Source: Caryophanales bacterium UBA3620 (lineage in GTDB: Bacteria; Bacillota_I; Bacilli_A; RF39; UBA660). Taken from it: a stretch of DNA of 36,125 bases. This document shows, piece by piece, positions 23,932 to 31,640 of the stretch (position 1 is its first letter; each line of letters opens with the position of its first letter). A model generated the notes under the pieces. That model made no database searches and was not told where the DNA came from. It saw only the letters and a program-made list of their open reading frames with translations. A program made the translations under genes and the position numbers. The stretch lies in assembly GCA_002375205.1 (NCBI GenBank), contig DFLL01000011.1, positions 1-36,125 of the forward strand, in the 5' to 3' direction.

Positions 23932-25012
23932 ATGTTTGTTTTGATATATTAAATAGTACTCCCATACTTATTAAACTTATTAGAAGACTACTTCCTCCAT
24001 ATGATAAAAAGGGAAGTGTTACTCCGGTTACAGGGATTAGTCCTGTTACAACCATGAGGTTTAATAGGGTTTGAAAGGCTAAGCCAAAGGTGATGCCAAA
24101 AGATAGATATTTACCGAATTTATCTTCACAGTTCATAGCTATTTTAAATCCTGAGGTTATTATAATGATAAAGAGTGTTGATACGATTAATACGCCCATA
24201 AAACCGAATTCTTCACTAATTATTGAGAAAATGAAGTCAGTTTGTGGTTCAGGGAGATAAAAGTGTTTTTGAATGGAATTACCGAGTCCTAGTCCTAAGA
24301 GCCCTCCTGGGCCTATGGCATACAGACTTTGGATTATTTGAAAACCGCTTCCTAGTGGGTCAGACCAAGGATTTAAAAATGATATGATTCTTTGCATACG
24401 ATAGGGAGCTATTATTATTAGAACTACAACTCCGATTAATCCTAATACTCCTACTTTGATAAAAAAATTCATTTTTACTCCACTTACAAAGAGGAGGACA
24501 ATTATGGTCATGACTATTACTACTCCTGTTCCAAAATCTGGTTCTAACATTATTAAGCCAAAGACGAGAAGGAGGACTCCTAGTATGGGAAAGACGCCTT
24601 TTTTTATATCTTTTAGATTTTTTTCATTATTTGATAAATATTTTGATGCAAAGATGATTAAACCTAGTTTAGTAAATTCTGACGGCTGGATACCAAAGCC
24701 TCCTAATCCAAACCAACTTCGACTTCCATTTCTTACAGTTCCTATTCCTGGTATTAAGACTAATGCTAGCATAGCAAGACATATACCAAAAATAATGTTA
24801 GATAATTTTTTATAGTTTTGATATGGATATTTACTTACGATATACATAATGATATATCCTAGTATTAGAAAGATACCTTGACTTTTTAGATATTTAAAGG
24901 GATCATTAAATTTATATTCAGCCCACACATAGGAAGAAGAATATATCATTAGGGCACCAAATAGGCTTATTAGTACTACTGCTAGTAAGAGTAATTTTCC
25001 TTCTTTTTTCAC
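23930..25012 (-). CDS. SEDS-family glycosyltransferase, FtsW/SpoVE-like
   Basis: SEDS proteins polymerise lipid II and work with a class B PBP. The 360-residue protein has about ten membrane helices and the SEDS landmarks RSWFGLGGFGIQPSEFTKL, LEPDFGTGVV, GLGLGNSIQKHFYLPEPQTD, FSIISEEFGFMG and the C-terminal GVTLPFLSYGGSSLL. The sequence is closer to FtsW/SpoVE than to RodA. GTG 25012 is preferred because AGGTGAT (25017-25023) lies just upstream; GTG 25021 would overlap that site. With a one-PASTA PBP close by on the opposite strand, a SpoVD-SpoVE pairing is plausible. Confidence 0.93.
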   Translation of the reverse strand: MKKEGKLLLLAVVLISLFGALMIYSSSYVWAEYKFNDPFKYLKSQGIFLILGYIIMYIVSKYPYQNYKKLSNIIFGICLAMLALVLIPGIGTVRNGSRSWFGLGGFGIQPSEFTKLGLIIFASKYLSNNEKNLKDIKKGVFPILGVLLLVFGLIMLEPDFGTGVVIVMTIIVLLFVSGVKMNFFIKVGVLGLIGVVVLIIIAPYRMQRIISFLNPWSDPLGSGFQIIQSLYAIGPGGLLGLGLGNSIQKHFYLPEPQTDFIFSIISEEFGFMGVLIVSTLFIIIITSGFKIAMNCEDKFGKYLSFGITFGLAFQTLLNLMVVTGLIPVTGVTLPFLSYGGSSLLISLISMGVLFNISKQT

Positions 25013-25057
25013 TTTTATCACCTAATTAATTTTATTCTTAAAGAATAATTATTAGTA

Positions 25058-25086
25058 ATAAAAAAAGGAAATATGTTATTTCCTTT
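25058..25086 (-). terminator. Terminator of the oapA-like gene
   Basis: A perfect 10-bp stem (25064-25073 with 25077-25086), 3-nt loop, followed on the minus strand by TTTTTTTATT. It overlaps the stop codon. Confidence 0.8.
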
Positions 25087-25606
25087 CAAAAAATGATATT
25101 ACTTTGGCAGTTTTATATACTATTTTATGGCTATTATTTATAGCTATTCTTTTACAGTAGGCTTTACCACCAATTGTAAGAGAAGCAATTAAAGCTGTTA
25201 TTAATAGTCCTGTATAAAAGATATTTATATTAAGTAGTTTTGATAGAGTAGTTGATATTGCTACTCCGGCAGAACCAGATATAATACCACAGATATCTCC
25301 GATAACATCATTACAAAATGATGATACTTTATCGGCATTTTTTTTGAAGTTTACGGCTTTTTTTGCTCCTTTTATTTTTTTGGAGTTCATGGCATGTAAT
25401 GGCTCTTCATTAGAGGCAGTTACTGCTACTCCAACCATATCAAATACTATTCCTAGGATGATAAAGAATAATAGTATTATTACTCCTATTACAATATGTA
25501 CTTTTGGCATTAGCATCTGTGATAGGGAAGAGAATAGTAGTGATATAAAGAAAGCTAATATTGTTACGATTATTACCCAGTTATTTTTATTTTTTTTCTT
25601 TTTCAT
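25076..25606 (-). CDS. OapA-like (OLE RNA-associated) four-helix membrane protein
   Basis: The 176-residue protein has a lysine-rich N-terminus (MKKKKNKNN) and four hydrophobic segments (about 10-33, 36-64, 105-120 and 126-146). A basic stretch NSKKIKGAKKAVNFKKNADK leads into FCNDVIGDICG, a DxxxD motif (Asp100 and Asp104). Similar proteins are annotated as hypothetical or 'CorB-like'. The size, four helices, basic loop and DxxxD are the features reported for OapA, the protein that binds OLE RNA at the membrane and is linked to Mg2+ and stress responses. ATG 25606 follows AAAGGA; the frame upstream runs into the RNA terminator. It lies 12 bp after the candidate OLE RNA end, the known arrangement. 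Confidence 0.75.
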   Translation of the reverse strand: MKKKKNKNNWVIIVTILAFFISLLFSSLSQMLMPKVHIVIGVIILLFFIILGIVFDMVGVAVTASNEEPLHAMNSKKIKGAKKAVNFKKNADKVSSFCNDVIGDICGIISGSAGVAISTTLSKLLNINIFYTGLLITALIASLTIGGKAYCKRIAINNSHKIVYKTAKVISFFERK

Positions 25607-25618
25607 ATTTTTCCTTTC

Positions 25619-25640
25619 AAAAAAAGCCCTCCCGGGCTTT
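25619..25640 (-). terminator. Intrinsic terminator of the candidate OLE RNA
   Basis: A 7-bp stem with four G-C pairs' worth of core (AAAGCCC 25623-25629 with GGGCTTT 25634-25640), loop TCCC. On the minus strand it is followed by TTTTTTTG. Read-through would reach the oapA-like gene, which begins at 25606. Confidence 0.8.
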
Positions 25641-26211
25641 GATTTATAAAAATGGCAATTCATACAGTTAACTTTATGTCTTAGGTCAAGTAGGTTTTCC
25701 CTATCTTCTACATCCCGTTACCAGGTTTGTGGTTTCCCTTTAAAGAAGATAATATATTGTCACCAGATATATGACTTGATTACCACTTAGTACATACTGT
25801 AATCCTATATGAATGTCACTCTAGGAGATTTCCTCAAGCAATTTCTTACTATTAGTTCTTTTTTGCAATTATGGTTTCATAATGCAATATTATATATATC
25901 TAGCTAGGAAATATATAACTGATCATTAATTCCCCATATTCACTCAAGACAAGCTACGCTACTCGTAAGTTTCCCCACATAGTAGGTTTAATCCTAGTTC
26001 GTATTATTTTATAACACAAAGATAGGTCTCAATGGTTATTGGAAGCATTATCATATGCCGTTATGAGTGTCCAATATCCTACCTTCCAGCATCCACCCTA
26101 AGTTGGGCACAAAAAGCAGACACAAGAAGTTTCACAGGTATGCTCTTTAGTGACTTTTTAGTTCCACCTTCATAGTAAGCTTAATTGACTAGAATAATGT
26201 GCCATCACATG
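25619..26211 (-). ncRNA. ole: Large structured non-coding RNA, probable OLE RNA
   Basis: About 590 nt on the minus strand contain no open frame of useful length, are visibly richer in G and C than the genes around, and hold many complementary segments. Examples are an 8-bp pairing (25702-25709 with 25744-25751) and a 10-bp hairpin with one bulge (25863-25887), plus short AGGA/TCCT and TAGG/CCTA hairpins. A consensus promoter sits at the 5' side and an intrinsic terminator at the 3' side. OLE (ornate, large, extremophilic) RNAs are about 600 nt and are encoded directly upstream of oapA; both points match. I cannot align it to the OLE consensus from memory, so another large RNA (for example ROOL) remains possible. 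Confidence 0.75.
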
Positions 26212-26217
26212 TGCTTA

Positions 26218-26246
26218 ATAATACCATAAATTTGCTAAAATGTCAA
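26218..26246 (-). promoter_or_regulatory. Promoter of the candidate OLE RNA
   Basis: On the minus strand a consensus TTGACA (26241-26246), 17 bp, TATTAT (26218-26223). Predicted start near 26211. Confidence 0.8.
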
Positions 26247-26302
26247 ATTTGGAGATGGTATTTGGTATATTATATTCTTTTTATTTAAAATAATTCTTTT
26301 AT

Positions 26303-26422
26303 TTATTTTCTATTAGTTAGTGCTCTAATTTTCAGTCGCACGATTTTTTCGTACAACTCACTTTGTTCCTTAGTTAAGTCTTTTTTTTTATTACTTAATC
26401 TTTTTGGGTATAGTTTTATCAG
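26303..26422 (-). pseudogene. C-terminal remnant of an unidentified gene
   Basis: A 39-codon open stretch on the minus strand reads as protein (LYPKRLSNKKKDLTKEQ, SELYEKIVRLKIRALTNRK, then TAA) and has the helical, charged look of a real C-terminus. It has no start codon or ribosome-binding site and is preceded by stops. It may belong to the decayed phage-like region next to it. Confidence 0.4.
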
Positions 26423-26517
26423 TTAATATATTAATAATTATAGTGTTAGATATTAAATGTTAATATTTTTAACGCAATTTTTTGATATGTTAAAAAAAGA
26501 CAAAAAAATTAACATAT

Positions 26518-26936
26518 TTATTGCAGGTAATTATTCATGTTATTTAAATGGGATTGATGAAAAAGTATTTGTATTTGATTTTCTAATCTTTTACTACCCA
26601 ATTTGGCTAATCACATTTTAAATGGTTTGGCCTTGGGACTAGGAACTGATTCTATTAATCTAAATATTCCTTCTGTATCTAAAGTATCTGTTTCCCTTAA
26701 TTTACCATCTTGTGCCTTCATTTTCAACTTTCGACAATTTGTCGGAAGTTCACTTCCTTCTTCTTTAATTAATCTTCTTTTAAGTGTTGTCCAATAATCA
26801 CTTGCATCTTTAGTTTCTGCTAAGGCACTAATAACGTCCACTACACTAAAGTAATAATCTTCTTTTTCACTATCCCATATACTTCTAATGGTTTTCCTTC
26901 AAATAGATTGGTAATTGTTTGTAATTTGCTATCCAT
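26518..26936 (-). pseudogene. Broken BRO-N (phage antirepressor-like) gene
   Basis: From ATG 26936 (AGGTGATAATA before it) the minus strand encodes MDSKLQTITNLFEGK. The frame then shifts at an A run near 26894, where one A appears missing. The other frame continues IRSIWDSEKEDYYFSVVDVI, SALAETKDASDYWTTLKRRL, ELPTNCRKLKM and DTLDTEGIFRLIESVPSPKA, the clear pattern of the BRO N-terminal domain. A TGA at 26611-26613 then stands where the family has Trp (KPFKM-stop-LAKLGS), and the frame degenerates soon after. Two independent lesions make this a pseudogene. BRO-N proteins are typical of prophages and mobile elements. Confidence 0.8.
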
Positions 26937-26974
26937 TTATTATCACCTTTCCTAAAATTTTGTTATAACACTTT

Positions 26975-26986
26975 CCTTAAGGTTAA
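26975..26986. promoter_or_regulatory. Second, partial copy of the MerR-type operator
   Basis: CCTTAAGGTTAA repeats 12 of the 16 bases of the dyad at 27181-27196. It lies just upstream of the BRO-N pseudogene. Between 27000 and 27160 I see nothing but AT-rich sequence. Confidence 0.45.
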
Positions 26987-27174
26987 TTATTAAACATTAC
27001 CATTATAACATTTAATCTGAATATGACAACTTAAATACTTATAATTATAATAATATTTTTATAAAATTATTAAATAATATGATATACTTGATATAGATGG
27101 ATACAAATAGGATGTTGATAATTGTACTTTTTATGTTATATATTTAGATTTTTAAATAAAAAAGAAAAAAGTCA

Positions 27175-27205
27175 TTGACTTTAACCTTAAGGTTAATGAT
27201 ATATT
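27175..27205 (+). promoter_or_regulatory. MerR-type promoter with 19-bp spacer and operator
   Basis: TTGACT (27175-27180), then a 19-bp spacer, then TATATT (27200-27205). The spacer contains the perfect 16-bp palindrome TTAACCTTAAGGTTAA (27181-27196). An over-long spacer with a central dyad is the hallmark of promoters untwisted by MerR-family activators, and the next gene encodes such a regulator, so autoregulation is likely. Confidence 0.85.
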
Positions 27206-27226
27206 TGCTTTGAAGGAGAAATTTGT

Positions 27227-28240
27227 ATGATAAAAATAGGTGATTTTGCTAAGATATTTGATGTTACTACGAAAACAATAAGACACTATGAGAAATTGGG
27301 GTTACTAGTGCCTGCTCTAGTGGATATTTATAGTGGTTATAGATATTTTGATGAAGAAAATATTAAAAGAATGAAAGAAATATTAACTTTAAAAAAATTA
27401 GGGTTTTCTTTAGATGAAATTAAATATTTTAGTGAAGAAAAAATTAGATCTAAAATTGAAGATTATGAAAATGAAATATCTGATATAAATAATAAAATAT
27501 TATCATTACAAGAATTATCCTTCAATGAAAGGAAGGTGCTTGATATGGCATTTATTAATGATAAAGAAGCTGTTGGGAAATGGAGACTTATTGGTGTAGC
27601 AGAAACTATGGAAGATGCACAAAAAGAAAACTATATTGAAGATGAATATAGTATAAAGGATTTATATTTATTACCTAATGGTAAAAAATATTGGGTTATT
27701 TCATGGACGAAAGGTATTGTAAATATTGGCAATAGTGAGAATACTTATGTAATTATTGGTAATAAGATGTATATTACTATTAATGATATATATGATCAAG
27801 GTGATAGTAAAGTAGTAGTTTATGAAAAAATAGATAGTAGAGAATATACTGAAGATGAAATAACTATTAAAGATAATATTAATTTACCATTTATTTCTGA
27901 TGACAAACTTGTTGGATTTTGGGAAAGTGTTGATTTTATTAATAATGAGAATAGTTTTAATCCAGATAAACTATACTGGAAAGATAAACTTTATTTAAAG
28001 AAGATAATTGTGTCTCCTGATAACAGTGTTATAATTAATTATTCTGATGAACATGTTAAAAAAACCGGATATACAAAAGGATTTATTTATAATGTTTGCA
28101 TTGATGATACTTTATGCAAATATAAATATGAAACTATTAATGATAAAGATTATCTAATAGTTGAGTGGAAATCAGGAGATTATGTATATGGTGGCTTAGT
28201 AAATGGATATTATGTTCTTGAAAAGCAAATGATTAAATAA
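27227..28240 (+). CDS. MerR-family transcriptional regulator with C-terminal beta-rich sensor repeat
   Basis: The 337-residue protein starts with a MerR winged helix-turn-helix (KIGDFAKIFDVTTKTIRHYE, SGYRYFDEENIKRMKEILTL) and a dimerisation coil (about 75-105). The rest contains two similar units, VGKWRLIGV...LYLLPNGKKYWVISWTKG and VGFWESVDF...YLKKIIVSP, the second ending DYLIVEWKSGDYVYGG. That W-K-S-G-D-Y type domain also occurs on other Firmicute sensor proteins and probably binds a ligand. AAGGAG precedes the ATG. It lies directly after its own MerR-type promoter and 30 nt before the next gene, so it probably controls the downstream series. The inducer is unknown. Confidence 0.88.
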   Translation: MIKIGDFAKIFDVTTKTIRHYEKLGLLVPALVDIYSGYRYFDEENIKRMKEILTLKKLGFSLDEIKYFSEEKIRSKIEDYENEISDINNKILSLQELSFNERKVLDMAFINDKEAVGKWRLIGVAETMEDAQKENYIEDEYSIKDLYLLPNGKKYWVISWTKGIVNIGNSENTYVIIGNKMYITINDIYDQGDSKVVVYEKIDSREYTEDEITIKDNINLPFISDDKLVGFWESVDFINNENSFNPDKLYWKDKLYLKKIIVSPDNSVIINYSDEHVKKTGYTKGFIYNVCIDDTLCKYKYETINDKDYLIVEWKSGDYVYGGLVNGYYVLEKQMIK

Positions 28241-28270
28241 TTATAAAATAAAATATGAGGTGTTAGTTCT

Positions 28271-29335
28271 ATGAATTTAGAATTTGTATTGGATGAAGAC
28301 TATTTAGCTTTCTTTATATTATATAAAAAGATGTTTGATGAAAGTAGAGAATTAGAAGATATTAAAAATAAATTATATAGTGATAATAATTTAGGATATA
28401 AAAAAATACTAGGAGAAGAATTTTTAGATTCCTCTGTCTATTTAGATAATAGTAATACTAGGAAGTTAGTTTATGAATTTATTTCTACGGATAAGTTTAA
28501 TGAAATATATAAATTATATAGTAATGAATCTGAAGAAGTTGTTGCTATAAAAATATTAAAAGATATTATTAAAATAGATGATAATGAGTTAACTAAAGTA
28601 AAAGATTCTTTATGGTTTAAGCATATGGATGGTTATCGTACATTACTTGGTATGAATTCTTTTAATACTTCTATTTTTCTTTTAGATAAAGATGTTAGAA
28701 AATTAATTAATAGTTTTAAGGATTCTAATGAGTATAAGAAATTGTATAATGAGACTAGGATTTATTTAGATAATGTTAAGAAGTATTGGAATGATAATAA
28801 AGATATTATTAATAATTATTTGAAAAGAATATTAAAGATGGATTTTAATAAAGAAGCTACTGTTTATATAACACATCCTAATACTTGTGAGGGGTATTCT
28901 TTTGGTAATGATAAAATAGTTTGGGGTCATTATAAGGGTATTAATAATCCTAATTATAATCTTGTATATTTAACTCATGAATGGCTTCATGTTCTTCTTC
29001 CTTTTACAGAAAGTGATAGTGAGATAGATTGTTATATTAAACATACTACTATTGAGTTAGTAGCGGATTATGAATTATATTCTATGTTAGAAGGAAGTAG
29101 TACTTTAAAAGAGGGTCATTCTTATTTAGAGGAATATAAAAAAATTTTATATCCATACTGGATTAAATATATTGGCTTAGATGATAATGGTATAAAAGAG
29201 AGAGTAGAGAAAGATTCTATTTCTGAATTAGATGAGGTGGGTAATGATAATATATCAAATATGAATATAGAGGAGTTTATTAAATATTGCTCTAATAATT
29301 ATTTGGAAATAGTTGATAGAAAGAGGACTAAATGA
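28271..29335 (+). CDS. Putative HEXXH zinc metallopeptidase
   Basis: A 354-residue protein with HEWLH (236-240), preceded by a hydrophobic strand (NLVYLT), and a downstream glutamate in ELVAD (Glu262, 26 residues after the first His). HEXXH plus EXXXD is the gluzincin-type zinc site. The N-terminal 190 residues are helical, charged and contain two similar blocks (GYKKILGEEFLDSSVYLD and GYRTLLGMNSFNTSIFLLD), an internal duplication of unknown purpose. No signal peptide, so it acts in the cytoplasm. The substrate cannot be named. It is followed by a transglutaminase-like gene after 18 nt. Confidence 0.7.
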   Translation: MNLEFVLDEDYLAFFILYKKMFDESRELEDIKNKLYSDNNLGYKKILGEEFLDSSVYLDNSNTRKLVYEFISTDKFNEIYKLYSNESEEVVAIKILKDIIKIDDNELTKVKDSLWFKHMDGYRTLLGMNSFNTSIFLLDKDVRKLINSFKDSNEYKKLYNETRIYLDNVKKYWNDNKDIINNYLKRILKMDFNKEATVYITHPNTCEGYSFGNDKIVWGHYKGINNPNYNLVYLTHEWLHVLLPFTESDSEIDCYIKHTTIELVADYELYSMLEGSSTLKEGHSYLEEYKKILYPYWIKYIGLDDNGIKERVEKDSISELDEVGNDNISNMNIEEFIKYCSNNYLEIVDRKRTK

Positions 29336-29353
29336 TAAGGAGTTAAATATTAT

Positions 29354-29944
29354 ATGACAATAAAAGAAGTTTTGGAATTAGAAACACCTGATGATTTGTG
29401 GCATTATATGCACGATAATATAAAATATGGATGGACCAATAAGAATGGTGGCTTTAGAGAATATGGTGATCCACGAATGCTTGAAGAGTATTATTTTCAT
29501 TCACCAGAAGAAACTGTAGAAAGAAAATCAGGATTATGTGGGGATCAAGTTTTGTTAGAGAAAAGGTGGTTTGACCATAAAAAAATAGATAATCATATTG
29601 TTTCATTTGGGTTTAAAGAAGATAAAGGTAAAAAAATTGGTGGTGGTCATACATTTCTTGTGTATATAGAAAACAATAAGTATTATTACTTTGAAAATGC
29701 CTTTGCACCTTGTGCCAACATAGTAGAGTTTGATTCTTTTAATGAATTAGTAGGAACAGTTATAGCAACATATTTAATTGCTACAAATAATACTGATAAA
29801 ACTGATAAATTATTTGCTACCGTAGATGGTCATTTAAGTATTAATAGTAATACTCAACAACATTATATAGAAACAATAAACGATGAGGACATATACAATA
29901 ATTATAGAGAAGAAGTAAATAAAGGATTAAAAATATTTCAATAA
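29354..29944 (+). CDS. Transglutaminase-like cysteine protease-fold protein
   Basis: The 196-residue protein has a papain/transglutaminase-like triad layout: SGLCGDQV (Cys62), GGGHTFLVY (His99) and a third site YYFENAF (Glu114 or Asn115). N-terminal LWHYMHDNIKYGW resembles the helix before the catalytic Cys in this superfamily. There is no signal peptide or membrane helix. Activity could be peptidase, amidase or transglutaminase. AAGGAGTTAAAT lies before the ATG. It may act with the neighbouring metallopeptidase, but this is only positional. Confidence 0.65.
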   Translation: MTIKEVLELETPDDLWHYMHDNIKYGWTNKNGGFREYGDPRMLEEYYFHSPEETVERKSGLCGDQVLLEKRWFDHKKIDNHIVSFGFKEDKGKKIGGGHTFLVYIENNKYYYFENAFAPCANIVEFDSFNELVGTVIATYLIATNNTDKTDKLFATVDGHLSINSNTQQHYIETINDEDIYNNYREEVNKGLKIFQ

Positions 29945-30000
29945 ACTTTTAATTATATAAAAAGAACAATATTAAATTATAAGAAAGAAAAGGTATAAAA

Positions 30001-30915
30001 ATGAGTAAGTATGTAAGAGTAATGGATGGATTAAAATCTAATGCTGGTGGATTTGAATATAAATTAGATGAGGTTATTATGAAGAAATTAGATTATATTT
30101 ATAAAATAAATGAGTTATTTAAAGAAAATAATAATTCTAAAAGAATATTATTGGAACAAGTTGATAATTATTATAATTGTTCAGATAATATTAATATTAG
30201 TCATACTTATAAAGTAGGTGATGATGTTTACTTAAAGAAGGGAACATTACTTCATGGTACTTATAAAAATATGGATGGTTTAAGGTCAATAGTAGAAAAT
30301 GGCCTTATTTCAAGTTTATTTGTTGATGGAAGATTATCTAAGTATCCTGGTGGTGTTGGTATATGGAATTTAAAAAAAGATTATTATTTAAAAGACTATA
30401 TTAACTTTTACAGTGGTTGTACAGTAGAATATAAAGAAATAGATGGAAAGGTAATATCTACTGACGTTATTTCTTATGATGATATGAATAAATTACTTGA
30501 AAAAATAGATGCTAGTAAATGTTTTAGATGGTTTGCAGAGCAGACTAAAGAGGCTAGATTTTTACCTAGTTTGGTACAAAATGAAGTACAAGTTGGTATT
30601 ATTTTTGATGGTAATAATGAATATATTAAAGATATTATGAAAAATGATATTTTAAGTACTAATATTAGTGATGAAGATGTAAAAGAATTTGTTAATCCTG
30701 ATTATTATGATAAATTTATAGTGGATAGATTAAATAAAGATGATTTCTTTACTGATAGAGAAAGTGCTATATTATTTGGTATTCCTAGTGTGTTCATTGA
30801 AGGAATATTAGTTGGTAGAAAATATGAAAAAGATAATAAAATATTATCTGAAATAAAGAAGTTATTACCCAATGCATATATATGTAATTTAGATGGTAAA
30901 GTAATTAAGGAGTGA
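30001..30915 (+). CDS. Putative ADP-ribosyltransferase-fold protein
   Basis: The 304-residue protein contains GTLLHGTYKNMDGLRSIVEN-GLIS (H85-G-T), strongly like the first strand and helix of H-Y-E type ADP-ribosyltransferases (LLHGT..N..GI...GL), followed by GGVGIWN as a possible second strand and VQNEVQVGIIF with Glu195 as a possible catalytic acid. The C-terminal part (SAILFGIPSVFIEGILVGRK) fits later beta-strands. No secretion signal is present, so a target inside the cell is implied. A fold relative without enzyme activity is also possible. It lies 56 nt after the previous gene and 6 nt before the next. Confidence 0.5.
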   Translation: MSKYVRVMDGLKSNAGGFEYKLDEVIMKKLDYIYKINELFKENNNSKRILLEQVDNYYNCSDNINISHTYKVGDDVYLKKGTLLHGTYKNMDGLRSIVENGLISSLFVDGRLSKYPGGVGIWNLKKDYYLKDYINFYSGCTVEYKEIDGKVISTDVISYDDMNKLLEKIDASKCFRWFAEQTKEARFLPSLVQNEVQVGIIFDGNNEYIKDIMKNDILSTNISDEDVKEFVNPDYYDKFIVDRLNKDDFFTDRESAILFGIPSVFIEGILVGRKYEKDNKILSEIKKLLPNAYICNLDGKVIKE

Positions 30916-30921
30916 AATATT

Positions 30922-31638
30922 ATGCCAAGTTGGTCTATTCATTTAGCTATTGCTAAAAAAGTAAATAATAAATTAAATTTAAATAAAGATTTATTCTTGT
31001 ATGGAAATTTAATACCAGATGTAGATAAGGGAACAATAATAAAAAGATATGAGGCTCATTTTTATAATCATAATTTACATTTTCCTGGAGTACCAAAAGA
31101 AGATATGATTGATATGGATAAGTTTCTAAGTGTCTATAAAGATAAACTTAGTAATCCGTTGATACTTGGTTATTATTCACATTTATTAACAGATCAATTT
31201 TATAATGAAAAGGTATATACTACTAGATGGGTACAGGATAATGATAACAACATAATTGGTATAAGGTTAAAAGATAACAAAGTATTAAAAATTGATATTG
31301 AGGATAAGAATAGATTAAAAGCAAAATATAAACATTATGATTTTGAACTATATGGTAAATATTTGTTTAAGGATAATAAAGTAGAAGTGCCTATTAATAA
31401 AAAAGTAATAAAAGATAATATTAAATATTTAGATAATAGTTTTCTTACTAATGAGTTAGTAGATAATAGAATTAAATATTTAAATAATGAATTTACTAAG
31501 TTTAATAAACTTAGTATAAAAGAAAAATTATTTAAGCATAATTATAACTTGTTTACTAAAGAAGAATTAGATAATATGCTTGAAGAGTGTACAGATATGA
31601 TTATAGAGAAGATAATAGAAGTTGGTGAATATAAGTAA
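30922..31638 (+). CDS. Zinc-dependent phospholipase C-like protein
   Basis: The 238-residue protein opens PSWSIHLAIAKKV with LYGNLIPDVDKG, then AHFYNH and LGYYSHLLTDQF, matching the metal-ligand pattern of the zinc-dependent phospholipase C family (PF00882): Trp4/His7, Asp33, His46, His87, Asp91. Secreted family members carry signal peptides; this one does not, so it is probably a cytoplasmic phosphohydrolase relative. It sits 6 nt after the ART-like gene with AAGGAGTG as ribosome-binding site and 2 nt before the hydrolase gene. Confidence 0.75.
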   Translation: MPSWSIHLAIAKKVNNKLNLNKDLFLYGNLIPDVDKGTIIKRYEAHFYNHNLHFPGVPKEDMIDMDKFLSVYKDKLSNPLILGYYSHLLTDQFYNEKVYTTRWVQDNDNNIIGIRLKDNKVLKIDIEDKNRLKAKYKHYDFELYGKYLFKDNKVEVPINKKVIKDNIKYLDNSFLTNELVDNRIKYLNNEFTKFNKLSIKEKLFKHNYNLFTKEELDNMLEECTDMIIEKIIEVGEYK

Positions 31639-31640
31639 TC

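Noticed and set aside
24456..24815. Open frame on the plus strand inside the ftsW/spoVE-like gene
   Set aside because: It lies wholly within a conserved gene on the other strand, has no ribosome-binding site and no recognisable protein pattern.
25076..25606. CorB-type magnesium/cobalt transporter
   Set aside because: The protein lacks CBS domains and the length of CNNM/CorB transporters; that name is an annotation habit for this small family. OapA-like fits size, topology and context better.
25619..26211. RNase P RNA, tmRNA or a group I/II intron as explanation of the large RNA
   Set aside because: No GAGGAAAGTCC-type RNase P core, no tRNA-like ends or tag frame, and no domain V-like GAAA hairpin or intron-encoded protein were seen.
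26611..26613. TGA in place of a conserved Trp in the BRO-N gene, hinting at the Mycoplasma genetic code
   Set aside because: TGA is used as a normal stop at 8276, 10363, 29333 and 30913, two of them in ATGA overlaps, and the BRO-N gene also has a frameshift, so it is simply broken.
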